From Burkholderiaceae bacterium (GTDB taxonomy: Bacteria; Pseudomonadota; Gammaproteobacteria; Burkholderiales; Burkholderiaceae_C): a stretch of DNA of 64,000 nt. A model generated the notes under the pieces. The model was given only the letters and a program-made list of their open reading frames with translations. It was not told where the DNA came from and did no database searches. This document shows positions 1-8,355 of the stretch, piece by piece. The first letter of the stretch is position 1, and each line of letters begins with the position of its first letter. The DNA is taken from positions 1 to 64,000 of the forward strand of contig JACKLJ010000004.1 of NCBI GenBank assembly GCA_024235955.1, in the 5' to 3' direction. A program made the position numbers and the translations under genes.

Positions 1-2015
1 GCGTCGCCTTCGCCTTCATCGTCGTCGCCGTCCTCGCCAGCGCCGGCACGACTGGCCGCCGGCTCGGTGTCCAGCACCTGGGTCACGGTGCCGGAGACGT
101 CGAGCGCGATGTCGTCCACCGTGCCCAGGCGCACGCGCACGCGCGTGCCGCGCGCCATGCCGGCGGCGCCCATCACGCTGAACACCAGCGGCAGCGACTC
201 GGCGCGCACCAGCCAGGCGCCGCCGCTCTGCTCCTTCAGCAGCACGGCGTCGATCTCGGTCAGGCCGTGCTGGCGCAGGTACTGCAGCGTCCAGAAGCGT
301 TCCATGCCGGCCTGGTGCTGGTTGTAGGCGGTGTAGGCGGCGTCGAAGGCGCTGATCACGGCGAACAGCTGCGCGTCCTTGGGCTTGAAGGGCGCGGCCA
401 GCGCCGCCGTCTGGCCGTGGCGCGCGGCGGCGATGATCTGCCACTGGTTCACCAGATCCACGTAGCGGCGCAGCGGCGAGGTGCTCCAGGCGTAGCTGGG
501 CACGCCGATGCCGGCGTGCGGCAGCGCCTTGGTGCCCATGCGCACCTTGATGCCCGGCGCCAGGCTGGCCTGGCTGCGGTAGATGCCGGGCACGCCCAGG
601 CTGGCCAGCCACTGGCCCCAGGTGCTGTTGGCCAGGATCATGGCCTCGGCCACGATCAGATCCAGCGGCGCGCCGCGCTGGCGCTGGCCGATGAGCACTT
701 CCTCGTCGCCGGCGGGCACGGCACCAGCTTCCTGGCCGGCCAGGCGGAAGGTGTAGTCGGGCCGGTTGAAGTTCTCCGGCTTGCCGCGCACCTGCTCGCG
801 CCGGGCCTTCAGGTGTTGCGCCAGGCGCCACAAAAACGATAGCTGGCTGCGCCCGATGGGCAAGGGCTGGGAGCCATTTTGACTCTCATCTTCCGGGCCC
901 TCCAGCCAGGCCGGCGTGACCACCGTGTCGAGCTGGTCGTGGCGCAGGTTGGCGGCGATCGGCACGCGCTCCAGCCGCGTTTCGCTGCGCTGGATCTCGA
1001 ACGTGGCCTCGTCCATGGTGACGTAGAGCGACACCGCCGGCACCGCCCGCCCTTCCGAGAGCGTGTAGGCCTGCACCACCTCGTCGGGCAGCATGGTGAT
1101 CTTGTAGCCCGGCATGTAGACGGTGGACAGGCGCGCGCGCGCCACCTCGTCCAGCGCGTCGCCCGGCGCCATTGCCAGGCCCGGCGCGGCGATGTGGATG
1201 CCCAGCGTGACGGTGCCGCTGCCCAGGCCCTGGAGCGAGAGCGCATCGTCGATCTCGGTGGTGTGCGAGTCGTCGATGGAATAGGCCTGGGCCTCGGCCA
1301 GCGGCAGCTCCTCGGTGATGGCCGGGGCCTGCAGGCCTTCAGGGAAGGCGGTGCCGCGCGGGAAGTGCTCGAACAGGAAGCGCTGCCAGTGGAACTGGTA
1401 GGCCGAGCCGATGGCGCCGGCGTCGCGCAGCAGCGTCAGCGGCGGCTTGCCGCTGGTGCGCGCGGCTTCCACCACGGCCTTGTACTCGGGCGCGTTCTTG
1501 TCGGGCCGGAACAGGATCTTGTAAAGCTGCTCGGCCACCGGCGCGGGCGTGCGGCCCTCGGCCAGCTCGGTGGCCCAGGCGGCGATCTGGGCGGCCAGCT
1601 GCTTTTTCTTCTCGATGCCGGCCAGCGCCTGGGCCACGATCTCGGCCGGCGCCTTGCGGAAGCGCCCCTTGCCGGCGCGCCGGAAGTAATGCGGCGCCTC
1701 GTGCAGCGCCAGCAGCGCCGCGGCCTGCTGCGCCACAGAGGGCGCGTCGCCAAAGTAGTCGGCCGCCAGATCGGCGAAGGCGAACTCGTCGTCGGGGGCG
1801 AATTCCCAGGCCAGCTGCAGCTCGATCTCGGCCGCCTGCGCCTGGGCCTGGGCCAGCAGCGCGGCGGGCGCGGGCGCGTCGAAGCGCAGCAGCTGGTTGG
1901 CCGCCTTGACCTTCACGCGCTTGCCGGAATCCAGTTCCACCTGGGCCGAGGCCTCGGCCTCGGAAAGAATGCGGCCGGCCTGGAATTTGCCGGCTTCGTC
2001 GAACAGAACAAACAT
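1..2015 (-). CDS. RNB-domain exoribonuclease (RNase II/R family), 3' end beyond window
   Basis: The frame opens at ATG 2015-2013 with MFVLFDEAGKFQAGRIL and stays open to the window's first base, giving about 671 residues without a stop. The middle part carries the RNB-type stretch SIDDSHTTEIDDALSL, whose acidic residues match the magnesium-binding cluster of RNase II-type 3'-5' exoribonucleases. A later segment, AYAWSTSPLRRYVDLVNQ, is the family's TSPLRRYxDL motif. The visible C-terminal end is very acidic (GEDGDDDEGEGD). The likely role is RNA turnover in the cytoplasm. One copy of the dispersed 60-bp repeat (830-885) is read in frame and encodes about 19 residues between the N-terminal part of the RNB domain and its second half. 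No convincing Shine-Dalgarno precedes the start. RNase R and RNase II subfamilies cannot be separated without the C-terminal S1 region. Confidence 0.85.
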   Translation of the reverse strand, partial: MFVLFDEAGKFQAGRILSEAEASAQVELDSGKRVKVKAANQLLRFDAPAPAALLAQAQAQAAEIELQLAWEFAPDDEFAFADLAADYFGDAPSVAQQAAALLALHEAPHYFRRAGKGRFRKAPAEIVAQALAGIEKKKQLAAQIAAWATELAEGRTPAPVAEQLYKILFRPDKNAPEYKAVVEAARTSGKPPLTLLRDAGAIGSAYQFHWQRFLFEHFPRGTAFPEGLQAPAITEELPLAEAQAYSIDDSHTTEIDDALSLQGLGSGTVTLGIHIAAPGLAMAPGDALDEVARARLSTVYMPGYKITMLPDEVVQAYTLSEGRAVPAVSLYVTMDEATFEIQRSETRLERVPIAANLRHDQLDTVVTPAWLEGPEDESQNGSQPLPIGRSQLSFLWRLAQHLKARREQVRGKPENFNRPDYTFRLAGQEAGAVPAGDEEVLIGQRQRGAPLDLIVAEAMILANSTWGQWLASLGVPGIYRSQASLAPGIKVRMGTKALPHAGIGVPSYAWSTSPLRRYVDLVNQWQIIAAARHGQTAALAAPFKPKDAQLFAVISAFDAAYTAYNQHQAGMERFWTLQYLRQHGLTEIDAVLLKEQSGGAWLVRAESLPLVFSVMGAAGMARGTRVRVRLGTVDDIALDVSGTVTQVLDTEPAASRAGAGEDGDDDEGEGD
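830..885 (+). repeat. Dispersed 60-bp repeat, copy 1 (inside the RNB gene)
   Basis: The core gatagctggctgcgcccg (838-855) is followed by the family's caagggct...gagccattttga tail. It is in frame in the minus-strand exoribonuclease, where the reverse complement reads NGSQPLPIGRSQLSF. Flanking protein resumes without frame loss. Confidence 0.8.
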
Positions 2016-2070
2016 AGAGGAGGGCGATTGTCCCATCCCGCGCCCCGCGCCGCCGCGGCCAGGGAGCATT

Positions 2071-2139
2071 TGGTATCAAAAATGGCGGCGGCCGGCGCCT
2101 GGCGGGCGGTGGCAGCTACTCAATTCATAGTAATTTTGG
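2071..2139 (-). repeat. Dispersed 60-bp repeat, copy 2 (diverged)
   Basis: The reverse strand carries gagtagctgccaccgcccgcc with the AT-rich flanks typical of the family. This copy and copy 3 occupy most of the 304-base gap between the RNB gene start (2015) and the end of the esterase gene (2320). The rest of that gap is GC-rich and shows nothing else recognisable. Confidence 0.6.
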
Positions 2140-2220
2140 GGCGATCGCGGCGGTGCAGGGGCGCCAGGGCTGGCGCGGGGCGCGCTCGGCGTGCACGGCC
2201 ACCGGCGGGGCCGATTTTGT

Positions 2221-2280
2221 GAACAAAACAAGGCGCAGGGCCTTATGTGACGGGCGCAGGCAGCTATTGAATTTGAAGTG
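2221..2280 (-). repeat. Dispersed 60-bp repeat, copy 3
   Basis: The reverse strand reads aatagctgcctgcgcccgtc followed by acataaggccctgcgcctt, a close match to the consensus core and tail. It lies about 40 bp beyond the stop of the YqiA-like gene. Confidence 0.8.
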
Positions 2281-2319
2281 GCCGGGCAGTCTTGACCGCG
2301 CCCCTGCGGCGCCGGCGCC

Positions 2320-2907
2320 TCAGCGCTGAAGATCCAGGAAGTCCAGCACGGCGCCGATGTGCGCGTCGAAGTCCGAAATGGCGTGGTCGCCGCCCTCCAG
2401 CAGGCGGATGGCGGCGCAGGGGTAGCGCGCCGTCATCTCGCGCCAGTCCAGCACCTCGTCGCCCTTGGCGATGACGGCGAAATAGCGCTCTGGCCGGGTG
2501 ATGGGCCCGGCGTGCAGCGCGCGCAGCTCGTCGATGTAGTCGGGGCGGAAGAAGAAGTGCTCGTCCGGGTCGTGCCAGGCGGACTGCTCGCCGATGTAGG
2601 CGGCCAGGTCGCGCGCCGGATCCACGGCCGGGTTCAGCAGCACGGCGCGGCAGCCGGTGCGCTCGGCCACCCAGGTGGCGTAGTAGCCGCCCAGCGACGA
2701 GCCGACCACGGCCATCCGGCCCCGCGGCCAGCCGGCGATGCCGCCCTCGATCAGCGCCGCCGCCTCGCGCGGCGACGGCGGCAGCTGCGGGCACCACCAG
2801 GTAACCTCTGGAAACTGCTCCGCCACCCGCGCCGCCATCTGCCGCGCCTTGGCCGACCGCGGCGAGGAGCGAAAACCGTGCAGGTACAGGAGATGCGTGG
2901 TGGCCAT
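2320..2907 (-). CDS. YqiA/UPF0227-like alpha/beta-hydrolase (esterase)
   Basis: A 195-residue protein starting MATTHLLYLHGFRSSPRS. Reading is open further upstream to 3087, but that stretch lies over a dispersed repeat and has no family similarity, so ATG 2907 is chosen. LYLHGFRSSP forms the oxyanion-side strand. GSSLGGYYA (GxSxGG) carries the probable nucleophile serine. FAVIAKGDEVLDW supplies the acid (D) and GGDHAISDF the histidine. This order and size match the YqiA/UPF0227 family of small cytoplasmic esterases, known to cleave short acyl or CoA esters in vitro. The physiological substrate is unknown. It stands alone between repeat copies 3 and 4. Confidence 0.85.
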   Translation of the reverse strand: MATTHLLYLHGFRSSPRSAKARQMAARVAEQFPEVTWWCPQLPPSPREAAALIEGGIAGWPRGRMAVVGSSLGGYYATWVAERTGCRAVLLNPAVDPARDLAAYIGEQSAWHDPDEHFFFRPDYIDELRALHAGPITRPERYFAVIAKGDEVLDWREMTARYPCAAIRLLEGGDHAISDFDAHIGAVLDFLDLQR

Positions 2908-2949
2908 GCCGGCATGGTAGCGGCGCGCCAACCGGCATCCCGGTTCAGG

Positions 2950-3015
2950 ATGATATTTTTGCTTCTTTATTGATAGCTGCCTGCACCCGTCAATATTGGG
3001 CTGGAGGCCAAAATG
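2950..3015 (+). repeat. Dispersed 60-bp repeat, copy 4
   Basis: The core tgatagctgcctgcacccgt (2971-2990) lies between the AT-rich leader tatttttgcttcttta and the tail tattgggctggaggccaaaa. It sits in the divergent intergenic region between the YqiA-like gene and rodA. Confidence 0.8.
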
Positions 3016-3156
3016 GCACTGAAAATCGGCGGTGCGCCAGTGTCCTTTATCCCAACTCTCCCACAGATGCCGGAGAAGGCATACCAATCAAATGGCCGCG
3101 GAGCAGGCCGCACCAGCGGACGCCGTGGCCGGGCTTGCACCGGCCACTGGCGTCGT

Positions 3157-3205
3157 CCCCCTCGCGCAGCAAGAGGGGGAAGGCGCGTCAGCGCCTCAGG
3201 GGGAG
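3157..3205. repeat. Compound GC-rich hairpin before rodA
   Basis: Two consecutive hairpins are visible: cccctc/gagggg arms at 3157-3162 and 3173-3178, then aggcgc gtca gcgcct at 3181-3196, followed by cagggggag. The trailing GGGGAG is also the best Shine-Dalgarno for rodA, so the repeat may influence its translation. A related palindrome, gcccccgagggggc, lies at 29603-29616. Confidence 0.55.
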
Positions 3206-3215
3206 ATAATCCGGC

Positions 3216-4370
3216 ATGGCCGTTGTGTTCGAAAAACCCTCCCTCTGGCAGCGGGTCAGCCCCATGCTGCGCGGGTTCGACGGCCCGCTGGCCTTTGCCG
3301 TGTTCATGCTGGCCGGCGCCGGGCTGCTGGCCATGTATTCGTCGGGCTACGACCACGGCACGCGCTTCGTCGACCACGGGCGCAACATGCTGATCGCCGG
3401 CTTCATCATGTTCGTGGTGGCGCAGGTGCCGCCGCACCGGCTGATGGAACTGGCGGTGCCGCTCTACACCCTGGGCGTGGCGCTGCTGATCGCGGTGCTG
3501 ATCTTCGGCATCACCAAGAAGGGCGCGCGGCGCTGGATCAACCTGGGCGTGGTGATCCAGCCGAGCGAGATCCTCAAGATCGCCATGCCGCTGATGCTGG
3601 CCTGGTGGTTCAACCGGCGCGAAGGGCAGTTGCGCGCGCTCGATTTCCTGGCCGCCGGGGTGATCCTGGCCGTGCCGGTGGGCCTGATCATGAAACAGCC
3701 CGATCTCGGCACCGCGCTGCTGGTGCTGGCGGCGGGGCTGTCGGTGATCTTCTTCGCCGGGCTGTCGTGGAAGCTGGTGATCCCGCCGGTGCTGCTGGCC
3801 GTGGCCGGCATCGTGGCCATCGTCTGGTTCGAGCCGCGGCTGTGCGCCGAGGGGGTCGACTGGCCGATCCTGCACGGCTACCAGCAGCAGCGCGTGTGCA
3901 CGCTGCTCGATCCCACGCGCGACCCGCTGGGCAAGGGCTTCCACATCCTGCAGGGCATGATCGCCATCGGCTCCGGCGGCATGTGGGGCAAGGGCTTCAT
4001 GCAGGGCACGCAGACGCACCTGGAGTTCATCCCCGAGCGCACCACGGATTTCATCTTCGCCGCCTTCTCCGAGGAGTTCGGCATGGCCGGCAACCTGATG
4101 CTGATCGCCGGCTTCGTCTTCCTGGTGCTGCGCGGCCTGTTCATCGCCGCCGAGGCGCCCACGCTGTTCTCGCGCCTGCTGGCCGCCGGCGTGACCACCA
4201 TCTTCTTCACCTACGCCTTCGTCAACATGGGCATGGTCAGCGGCATCCTGCCGGTGGTGGGCGTGCCGCTGCCCTTCATCAGCTACGGCGGCACCGCCAT
4301 GGTGACCATCGGGCTGGGGCTGGGCATCCTGATGTCCGTCTCCCGCGCGCGGCGCGGGCTGCAGAACTGA
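3216..4370 (+). CDS. rodA: Rod shape-determining protein RodA (SEDS glycosyltransferase)
   Basis: A 384-residue polytopic inner-membrane protein with about ten hydrophobic segments. RodA polymerises lipid II into glycan during cell elongation together with PBP2. SEDS-family signatures include GAGLLAMYSSGY in the first membrane segment, ARRWINLGVVIQPSEILKIA, KQPDLGTALLVL, and near the C-terminus GMVSGILPVVGVPLPFISYGG, which is the conserved FtsW/RodA/SpoVE motif. Length fits RodA (about 370-385) rather than FtsW. In relatives it follows mrdA (PBP2) in an mre operon. Here the upstream neighbour is instead a divergent esterase with repeats in between, so it appears to have its own promoter region. 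Confidence 0.95.
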   Translation: MAVVFEKPSLWQRVSPMLRGFDGPLAFAVFMLAGAGLLAMYSSGYDHGTRFVDHGRNMLIAGFIMFVVAQVPPHRLMELAVPLYTLGVALLIAVLIFGITKKGARRWINLGVVIQPSEILKIAMPLMLAWWFNRREGQLRALDFLAAGVILAVPVGLIMKQPDLGTALLVLAAGLSVIFFAGLSWKLVIPPVLLAVAGIVAIVWFEPRLCAEGVDWPILHGYQQQRVCTLLDPTRDPLGKGFHILQGMIAIGSGGMWGKGFMQGTQTHLEFIPERTTDFIFAAFSEEFGMAGNLMLIAGFVFLVLRGLFIAAEAPTLFSRLLAAGVTTIFFTYAFVNMGMVSGILPVVGVPLPFISYGGTAMVTIGLGLGILMSVSRARRGLQN

Positions 4371-4510
4371 CGCCGCTGCGGCGCGCGCGCCACGCCGTCG
4401 TGACGCAGTTGGCACACCCCGCGTCCTTGGTTGTCAAGCCGGGGCGGGAAGGCCACAATGCTCGCAGCCAGGGGGCGTTCCGCTGGTGTTTCGCAAGCAA
4501 AGGAACATGA

Positions 4511-4849
4511 ATGGCAGGCAAGTTCGAACTCAAGAAATCCAAGAACGGCAAGTTTTTCTTCAACCTGCTCGCGGGCAACGGCCAGATCATCCTGACCAGC
4601 GAGATGTACGAAGCCAAGGCCAGTGCGGTGGGCGGCATCGAATCGGTGAAGAAGAACGGCAGCGACAAGGCACGCTACGTGACCATGACCGCCAAGGACG
4701 GCTCGCCCTACTTCGTGCTCAAGGCCGGCAACGGCCAGGTCATCGGCCAGAGCCAGATGTACTCCGGCGAAGCCGCCTGCGCGGGCGGTGTCGAGTCGTG
4801 CATGAACAACGCCCCCGGCGCCGCGGTGGACGACCAGACGGCGCACTGA
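4511..4849 (+). CDS. YegP/UPF0339 family protein with two DUF1508 repeats
   Basis: A 112-residue protein with two tandem DUF1508 units. The first spans about residues 3-50 (FELKKSKNGKFFFNLLAGNG, with TSEMYEAKASAVGGIESV) and the second about 54-100 (AKDGSPYFVLKAGNGQVIG, with QMYSGEAACAGGVESC). Each unit is a small beta-sheet fold, and the duplicated form is typical of bacterial YegP. The function is not established. The start ATG follows gcaaaggaac, a weak AGGA Shine-Dalgarno. The protein has no signal peptide and is probably cytoplasmic. Confidence 0.9.
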   Translation: MAGKFELKKSKNGKFFFNLLAGNGQIILTSEMYEAKASAVGGIESVKKNGSDKARYVTMTAKDGSPYFVLKAGNGQVIGQSQMYSGEAACAGGVESCMNNAPGAAVDDQTAH

Positions 4850-4997
4850 GCGCCCCCGGTTCACCCGCCTGACAGGGCCGCCTCCGGGCGGCCTTGTCGT
4901 TTTGGGCCCGCCGCCAGCGTGCGTTCGCGCCCTCGTCCGACAGCGCCGGGACAGTCGCCCTGCCTATCATGGCCCGGCACCCGCCGCCCGCCGATCC

Positions 4998-6647
4998 ATG
5001 CCGCCCGCCGCCTCATCGACACGCTGTTCCGGAGCGCCAGCGCCGCATTGGCGCATGGCGCTGGCGGCCCTGCTGGCCGGCGCGCTGGTGCTGCTGGCCG
5101 GTTGCGGCAGCCTGCCGACCGACGTGCAGCGTCCCGTCTCCCGCGCGCTGGCCGATCCCGCCGGCACCCCGCTGGCGCAGCTGACGGCCCAGCGCCGCCC
5201 GGCCGGCGTGGCGGCGCTGCAATCGGGGCTGGCGCTGGTGGACACCGCCGACGGCGCCTACGCCAGCCGCCTGGCCCTCACCCAATCCGCCACCCGCACG
5301 CTGGACCTGCAGTACTACGCCATCCACTCTGACACCAGCACGCGCGAGCTGCTGCGCGCGGTGCGCCAGGCGGCGGCGCGCGGCGTGCGCGTGCGCATCC
5401 TGCTGGACGATTTCCACGCCACCGGCGACGACGCGCAGGTCATGCGCATGGCCTTCGTGCCGGGGATCGAGATGCGCATGTTCAACCCGGTGCCGGGCGG
5501 GCGCGGCTCCGGCCTGCTGCGCACCCTCTCGGGCCTGCGCGACTTCCGGCGCACCCAGCACCGCATGCACAACAAGCTGTTCATCGCCGACAACGCCTGG
5601 GGCATCACCGGCGGGCGCAACCTGGGCGAGGCCTACTTCGGTCAGGGCGAGGACAGCAACTTCATCGACATGGACATCCTGGCCGCCGGCCCGGTGGTGC
5701 GGCAGATGTCGGCCAGCTTCGACCAGTACTGGAACAGCCCGCTGGCCTACCCGGTGGAATCGCTGGTCAGCCGCGACGAGCTGCTGGCCCTGCGCGAGGC
5801 CGCCCGCGCCGCCAACGGCAATGGCAACGGCGGCGCCCAGGCGACGGCCGCCGCCGGCCAGGCACCGCCGCAGCCGGCCCAGGCGCCCAGGCCGCCACCC
5901 GACCTGCCCCCGGCCATGGACCTGCGCGCGCTGCCGCTCACCTGGGCGCCGGCGGTGGTGCTGTCGGACCGGCCGGCCAAGCTCACCGCCGAAACCGACG
6001 CCGAGGGCGCCCGCGAAGATCTGGTGATCGAAGGCGTGCTGCAGCTGCTCGAGCGCGCCCGGCGCGACGTGCTGGTGGTCTCGCCCTACTTCGTGCCGGG
6101 CGAGCAGATGATGGGCGTGTTCCGGCGCCTCACGGAGCGCGGCGTGCGGGTGCGCGTGCTGACCAACTCGCTGGCTTCCAACGATGCGCCGCTGGCCCAC
6201 GTGGGCTACGCCCGCTACCGCCAGCGCCTGCTGGCGCTGGGCGTGGAGCTGTACGAGATGCACGCGCTGCAGCGCGGCATGGCACGCACCATGGTCGGCT
6301 CCAGCGGCGGCGGCTCCAGGGCCAGCCTGCACGCCAAGCTGCTGGTGGTGGACGGCCGGCTGGTGGCGGTGGGCTCGATGAACCTGGATCTGCGCTCGCA
6401 GCTGCAGAACAGCGAGGTCACGCTGCTGATCCGCAGCCGCCCGCTGGCCGGAGAGGCCACCACCATCGTCGAGCGCACCCTGGCCGAAGACGCCTGGCGC
6501 GTCGAGGCCACGCCCCAGGGTGGCCTGCACTGGCACGCGCCGCCCGGCGCCGACTTCGGCGACGCCGATGGCGAGCCCGATGCCAGCCTGGGGCTGCAGT
6601 TGCTGATCCAGCTGCTGGGGCCGCTGGCGCCGGATGAGATGTTGTGA
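4998..6647 (+). CDS. Phospholipase D-family lipoprotein, cardiolipin synthase-like
   Basis: About 549 residues from ATG 4998 (an alternative start is ATG 5055). A signal sequence MALAALLAGALVLLAGCG ends in a lipobox with the cysteine codon at 5103-5105, so the mature protein is probably a membrane lipoprotein. Two HKD phosphodiesterase motifs are present. The first is HRMHNKLFIADNAWGITGGRN and the second is HAKLLVVDGRLVAVGSMN. Both contain HxK(x4)D and the G-rich loop. Two-HKD proteins with this layout transfer phosphatidyl groups to form cardiolipin (ClsC-type) or hydrolyse phosphodiesters. A low-complexity Gly/Ala/Pro linker (about residues 275-310) separates the halves. The exact substrate is inferred from family only. 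Confidence 0.85.
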   Translation: MPPAASSTRCSGAPAPHWRMALAALLAGALVLLAGCGSLPTDVQRPVSRALADPAGTPLAQLTAQRRPAGVAALQSGLALVDTADGAYASRLALTQSATRTLDLQYYAIHSDTSTRELLRAVRQAAARGVRVRILLDDFHATGDDAQVMRMAFVPGIEMRMFNPVPGGRGSGLLRTLSGLRDFRRTQHRMHNKLFIADNAWGITGGRNLGEAYFGQGEDSNFIDMDILAAGPVVRQMSASFDQYWNSPLAYPVESLVSRDELLALREAARAANGNGNGGAQATAAAGQAPPQPAQAPRPPPDLPPAMDLRALPLTWAPAVVLSDRPAKLTAETDAEGAREDLVIEGVLQLLERARRDVLVVSPYFVPGEQMMGVFRRLTERGVRVRVLTNSLASNDAPLAHVGYARYRQRLLALGVELYEMHALQRGMARTMVGSSGGGSRASLHAKLLVVDGRLVAVGSMNLDLRSQLQNSEVTLLIRSRPLAGEATTIVERTLAEDAWRVEATPQGGLHWHAPPGADFGDADGEPDASLGLQLLIQLLGPLAPDEML

Positions 6648-6715
6648 CGGCGGCCTGAGAATCACTGACCCGTGGGCGCGGCCGGACGGGCTGACCTGGG
6701 AACGCACTCACCAAG

Positions 6716-6818
6716 CCCTTGGCCGAATCTCGCCGGTCGAGTACCGTGTCAAAACGGTTCCCCAACCGTTGCTTATGACGGGCTCGGGAATTTGAGGGGA
6801 CTTCAAAAAAGGCAAGAG
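6716..6818 (+). repeat. Left copy of ~100-bp repeat flanking the IS110-family element
   Basis: Shares cgaatctcgcc-gtcgagtaccgtgtcaaa, gttcccca, cgggctc-ggaatt and gagg-gacttca with the copy at 8356-8460, at about 80% identity by eye. It ends next to the inverted repeat at the left end of the insertion sequence. Confidence 0.75.
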
Positions 6819-6838
6819 GCAATCTATGACCCGCCGCA

Positions 6839-7148
6839 TCCTGTCAAGCCCCTGATGGCAGGCCTGCAGGCCATGGGCACCCAGCCCCATGCGGCGCCCG
6901 GCGCATTTTGGGGCGTTGTCAGGTCGAGCGCTCACGCAGCGCGGTCGTGGCGGGCAGCGGTTTGGCTGGGCTTTTGCTATGCAGGGCGCGGTGCGCCAAT
7001 CTATCCGGTCTGATCAGCCCTGTGGCCGATCGCCACGATGGTTCAGATGCACGCTGCGGTTCCTACAAGACTCACCGAGCTCTTTAAGGCTCATTGCCTT
7101 TCCCGGAATGCCCACAGCGCGCAAATCAAGCCTTGCCGCCATCGCCTG
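6839..7148 (-). ncRNA. Non-coding end of the IS110-family element, candidate bridge RNA
   Basis: The 310 bases between the transposase stop and the left inverted repeat contain no plausible gene. They hold several local palindromes, for example gatggcaggcctgcaggccatgg near 6855 and gggcgttgtc...gcgctcacgcagcgc near 6912-6940. In IS1111-group elements the segment after the transposase gene is transcribed into the bridge RNA, which pairs target and donor DNA. Assignment here rests on position and family only. The loops were not folded. Confidence 0.45.
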
Positions 7149-8225
7149 TCAACCGGCGTGAGCACCACAGAAGCGGTTGTTCGTACTGTTGTTCGCTTGC
7201 CCAGCACGTGGCTGGTAGGTCTGGCCTTTGCGCAGGATCGTCCAGCACACCCGGGCCAGCTTGGCGGCCACGGCCACCGTGGCCTTGTTGGGGTGCATGC
7301 GCGCCTCTAGGGCCGTGATCCACGGCCCCCAGGGGTGTTGATCGCGCTTGAGGTGTTCGCGCACCGAACGCCCGCCGTGGCACAGCAGCCAGCGCACATA
7401 GGTGTTGCCGCGCTTGCTGATGCCCAACAGGCGTGGCACGCCCCCGGTGGAGTGCTGCCGGGGCACCAGCCCCAGCCAGGCGGCCAGATCGCGGCCGCTG
7501 CGAAACTCGCTGGCATTGCCCACCGCCGCCACCAAGGCCGTGGCCGTCAAGGGCCCCACACCGGGCACGGCCAGCAGGCGCTGGCAGCGTTCATCGCTCC
7601 TGGCCACCTGGCTCAGTTGCGCCTCGATCTGCTCGGCCTCGGCTTGCGCCTGGCGCCAGCCGTTCAGGCATTGGGTGAGCATCTCGCGGCGGCAAGAGCT
7701 CAAGGCCACATCGTCTCGCGCCAGCAGCTCGGGAAGCTTGCGGGCAATGGTTTTGCGGCCCTGGGCGATGGGGATGCCGGCTTCCAGCAGCAGGGCTCGG
7801 GCCTGGTTGATGAGGGCGGTGCGCTGGCGCACCAGGCGCGCGCGCAGCCGGTGCAGCATTTGCACATCCTGCTGCTCGATGCTCTTGATGCAAACCGTGC
7901 GCACCGTGGGACGCACAGCGGCTTCGGCAATGGCCTGGGCATCGTTGTAGTCGTTTTTGTGGCCGCGCACGAAGGCGCGCACGTCGGCGGCCACCAGCAA
8001 ATGAACGGCACGGCCTTGCTCGGACAGACAGCGCCCCAGGTGATGGGCACCGGGACAGGCTTCCATGGCGATCAGATCGGCATCGAGTTGCAGCAGCCGC
8101 GTGAGCACGGTGGCGCGGGTGCAGCGTTGTTTGTGCGCGATGGCACCACTTTGATCGAGTGCCACGACGTGCATCGTGTCTTTGCCAATGTCCACGCCAA
8201 CGACGGGGTACAGTGCTTGAGCCAT
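7149..8225 (-). CDS. IS110-family transposase (IS1111 group)
   Basis: A 358-residue DEDD recombinase that catalyses insertion and excision of its element. The N-terminal RuvC-like domain (about residues 8-160) has VVGVDIGKDTMHVVAL with the first acidic residue, IAMEACPGAHH with the glutamate, and GHKNDYNDAQAIAEA with the DxxD-type aspartates. The C-terminal transposase_20 domain (about 215-310) has LLAVPGVGPLTATAL, FRSGRDLAAWLGLVP, and the serine-bearing GGVPRLLGISKRGN. The C-terminus ends RKGQTYQPRA plus a variable tail. Length is normal for the family and there is no frameshift, so it is probably functional. ATG 8225 is followed directly upstream by a purine-poor leader. Confidence 0.93.
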   Translation of the reverse strand: MAQALYPVVGVDIGKDTMHVVALDQSGAIAHKQRCTRATVLTRLLQLDADLIAMEACPGAHHLGRCLSEQGRAVHLLVAADVRAFVRGHKNDYNDAQAIAEAAVRPTVRTVCIKSIEQQDVQMLHRLRARLVRQRTALINQARALLLEAGIPIAQGRKTIARKLPELLARDDVALSSCRREMLTQCLNGWRQAQAEAEQIEAQLSQVARSDERCQRLLAVPGVGPLTATALVAAVGNASEFRSGRDLAAWLGLVPRQHSTGGVPRLLGISKRGNTYVRWLLCHGGRSVREHLKRDQHPWGPWITALEARMHPNKATVAVAAKLARVCWTILRKGQTYQPRAGQANNSTNNRFCGAHAG

Positions 8226-8299
8226 GGAATCAGCCTCCTGGTGGGCGCCCGATTGGCGCTACCCGCCAGTGTGCGGCGGGTCATCCCATGAGACCTGAC

Positions 8300-8346
8300 C
8301 CTGATGGCTCTCTGATGGCTCTGACCCTGATGGCTCTGATGGCTCC
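8300..8346 (+). repeat. Short tandem repeat beside the insertion sequence
   Basis: The unit ctgatggctct recurs about four times with small deletions between the right inverted repeat of the insertion sequence and the right copy of the flanking repeat. It could reflect replication slippage after insertion. Confidence 0.7.
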
Positions 8347-8355
8347 GTGACCCCG

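Larger units (their letters stand above)
6826..8284 (-). mobile_element. IS110-family (IS1111-group) insertion sequence
   Basis: A 13-bp perfect inverted repeat bounds the element: atgacccgccgca at 6826-6838 and tgcggcgggtcat at 8272-8284. Between them lies one transposase gene on the minus strand with a short leader and about 310 bp of non-coding sequence after its stop. A single DEDD transposase, subterminal inverted repeats and a long 3' non-coding end are the layout of the IS1111 group. No target duplication is evident, as is usual for the family. The exact element tips are not fixed by sequence reading. Confidence 0.8.

Noticed and set aside
2908..3087. 60-residue N-terminal extension of the YqiA-like protein
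   Set aside because: It runs through dispersed repeat copy 4 and has no family similarity. ATG 2907 gives the normal family start.
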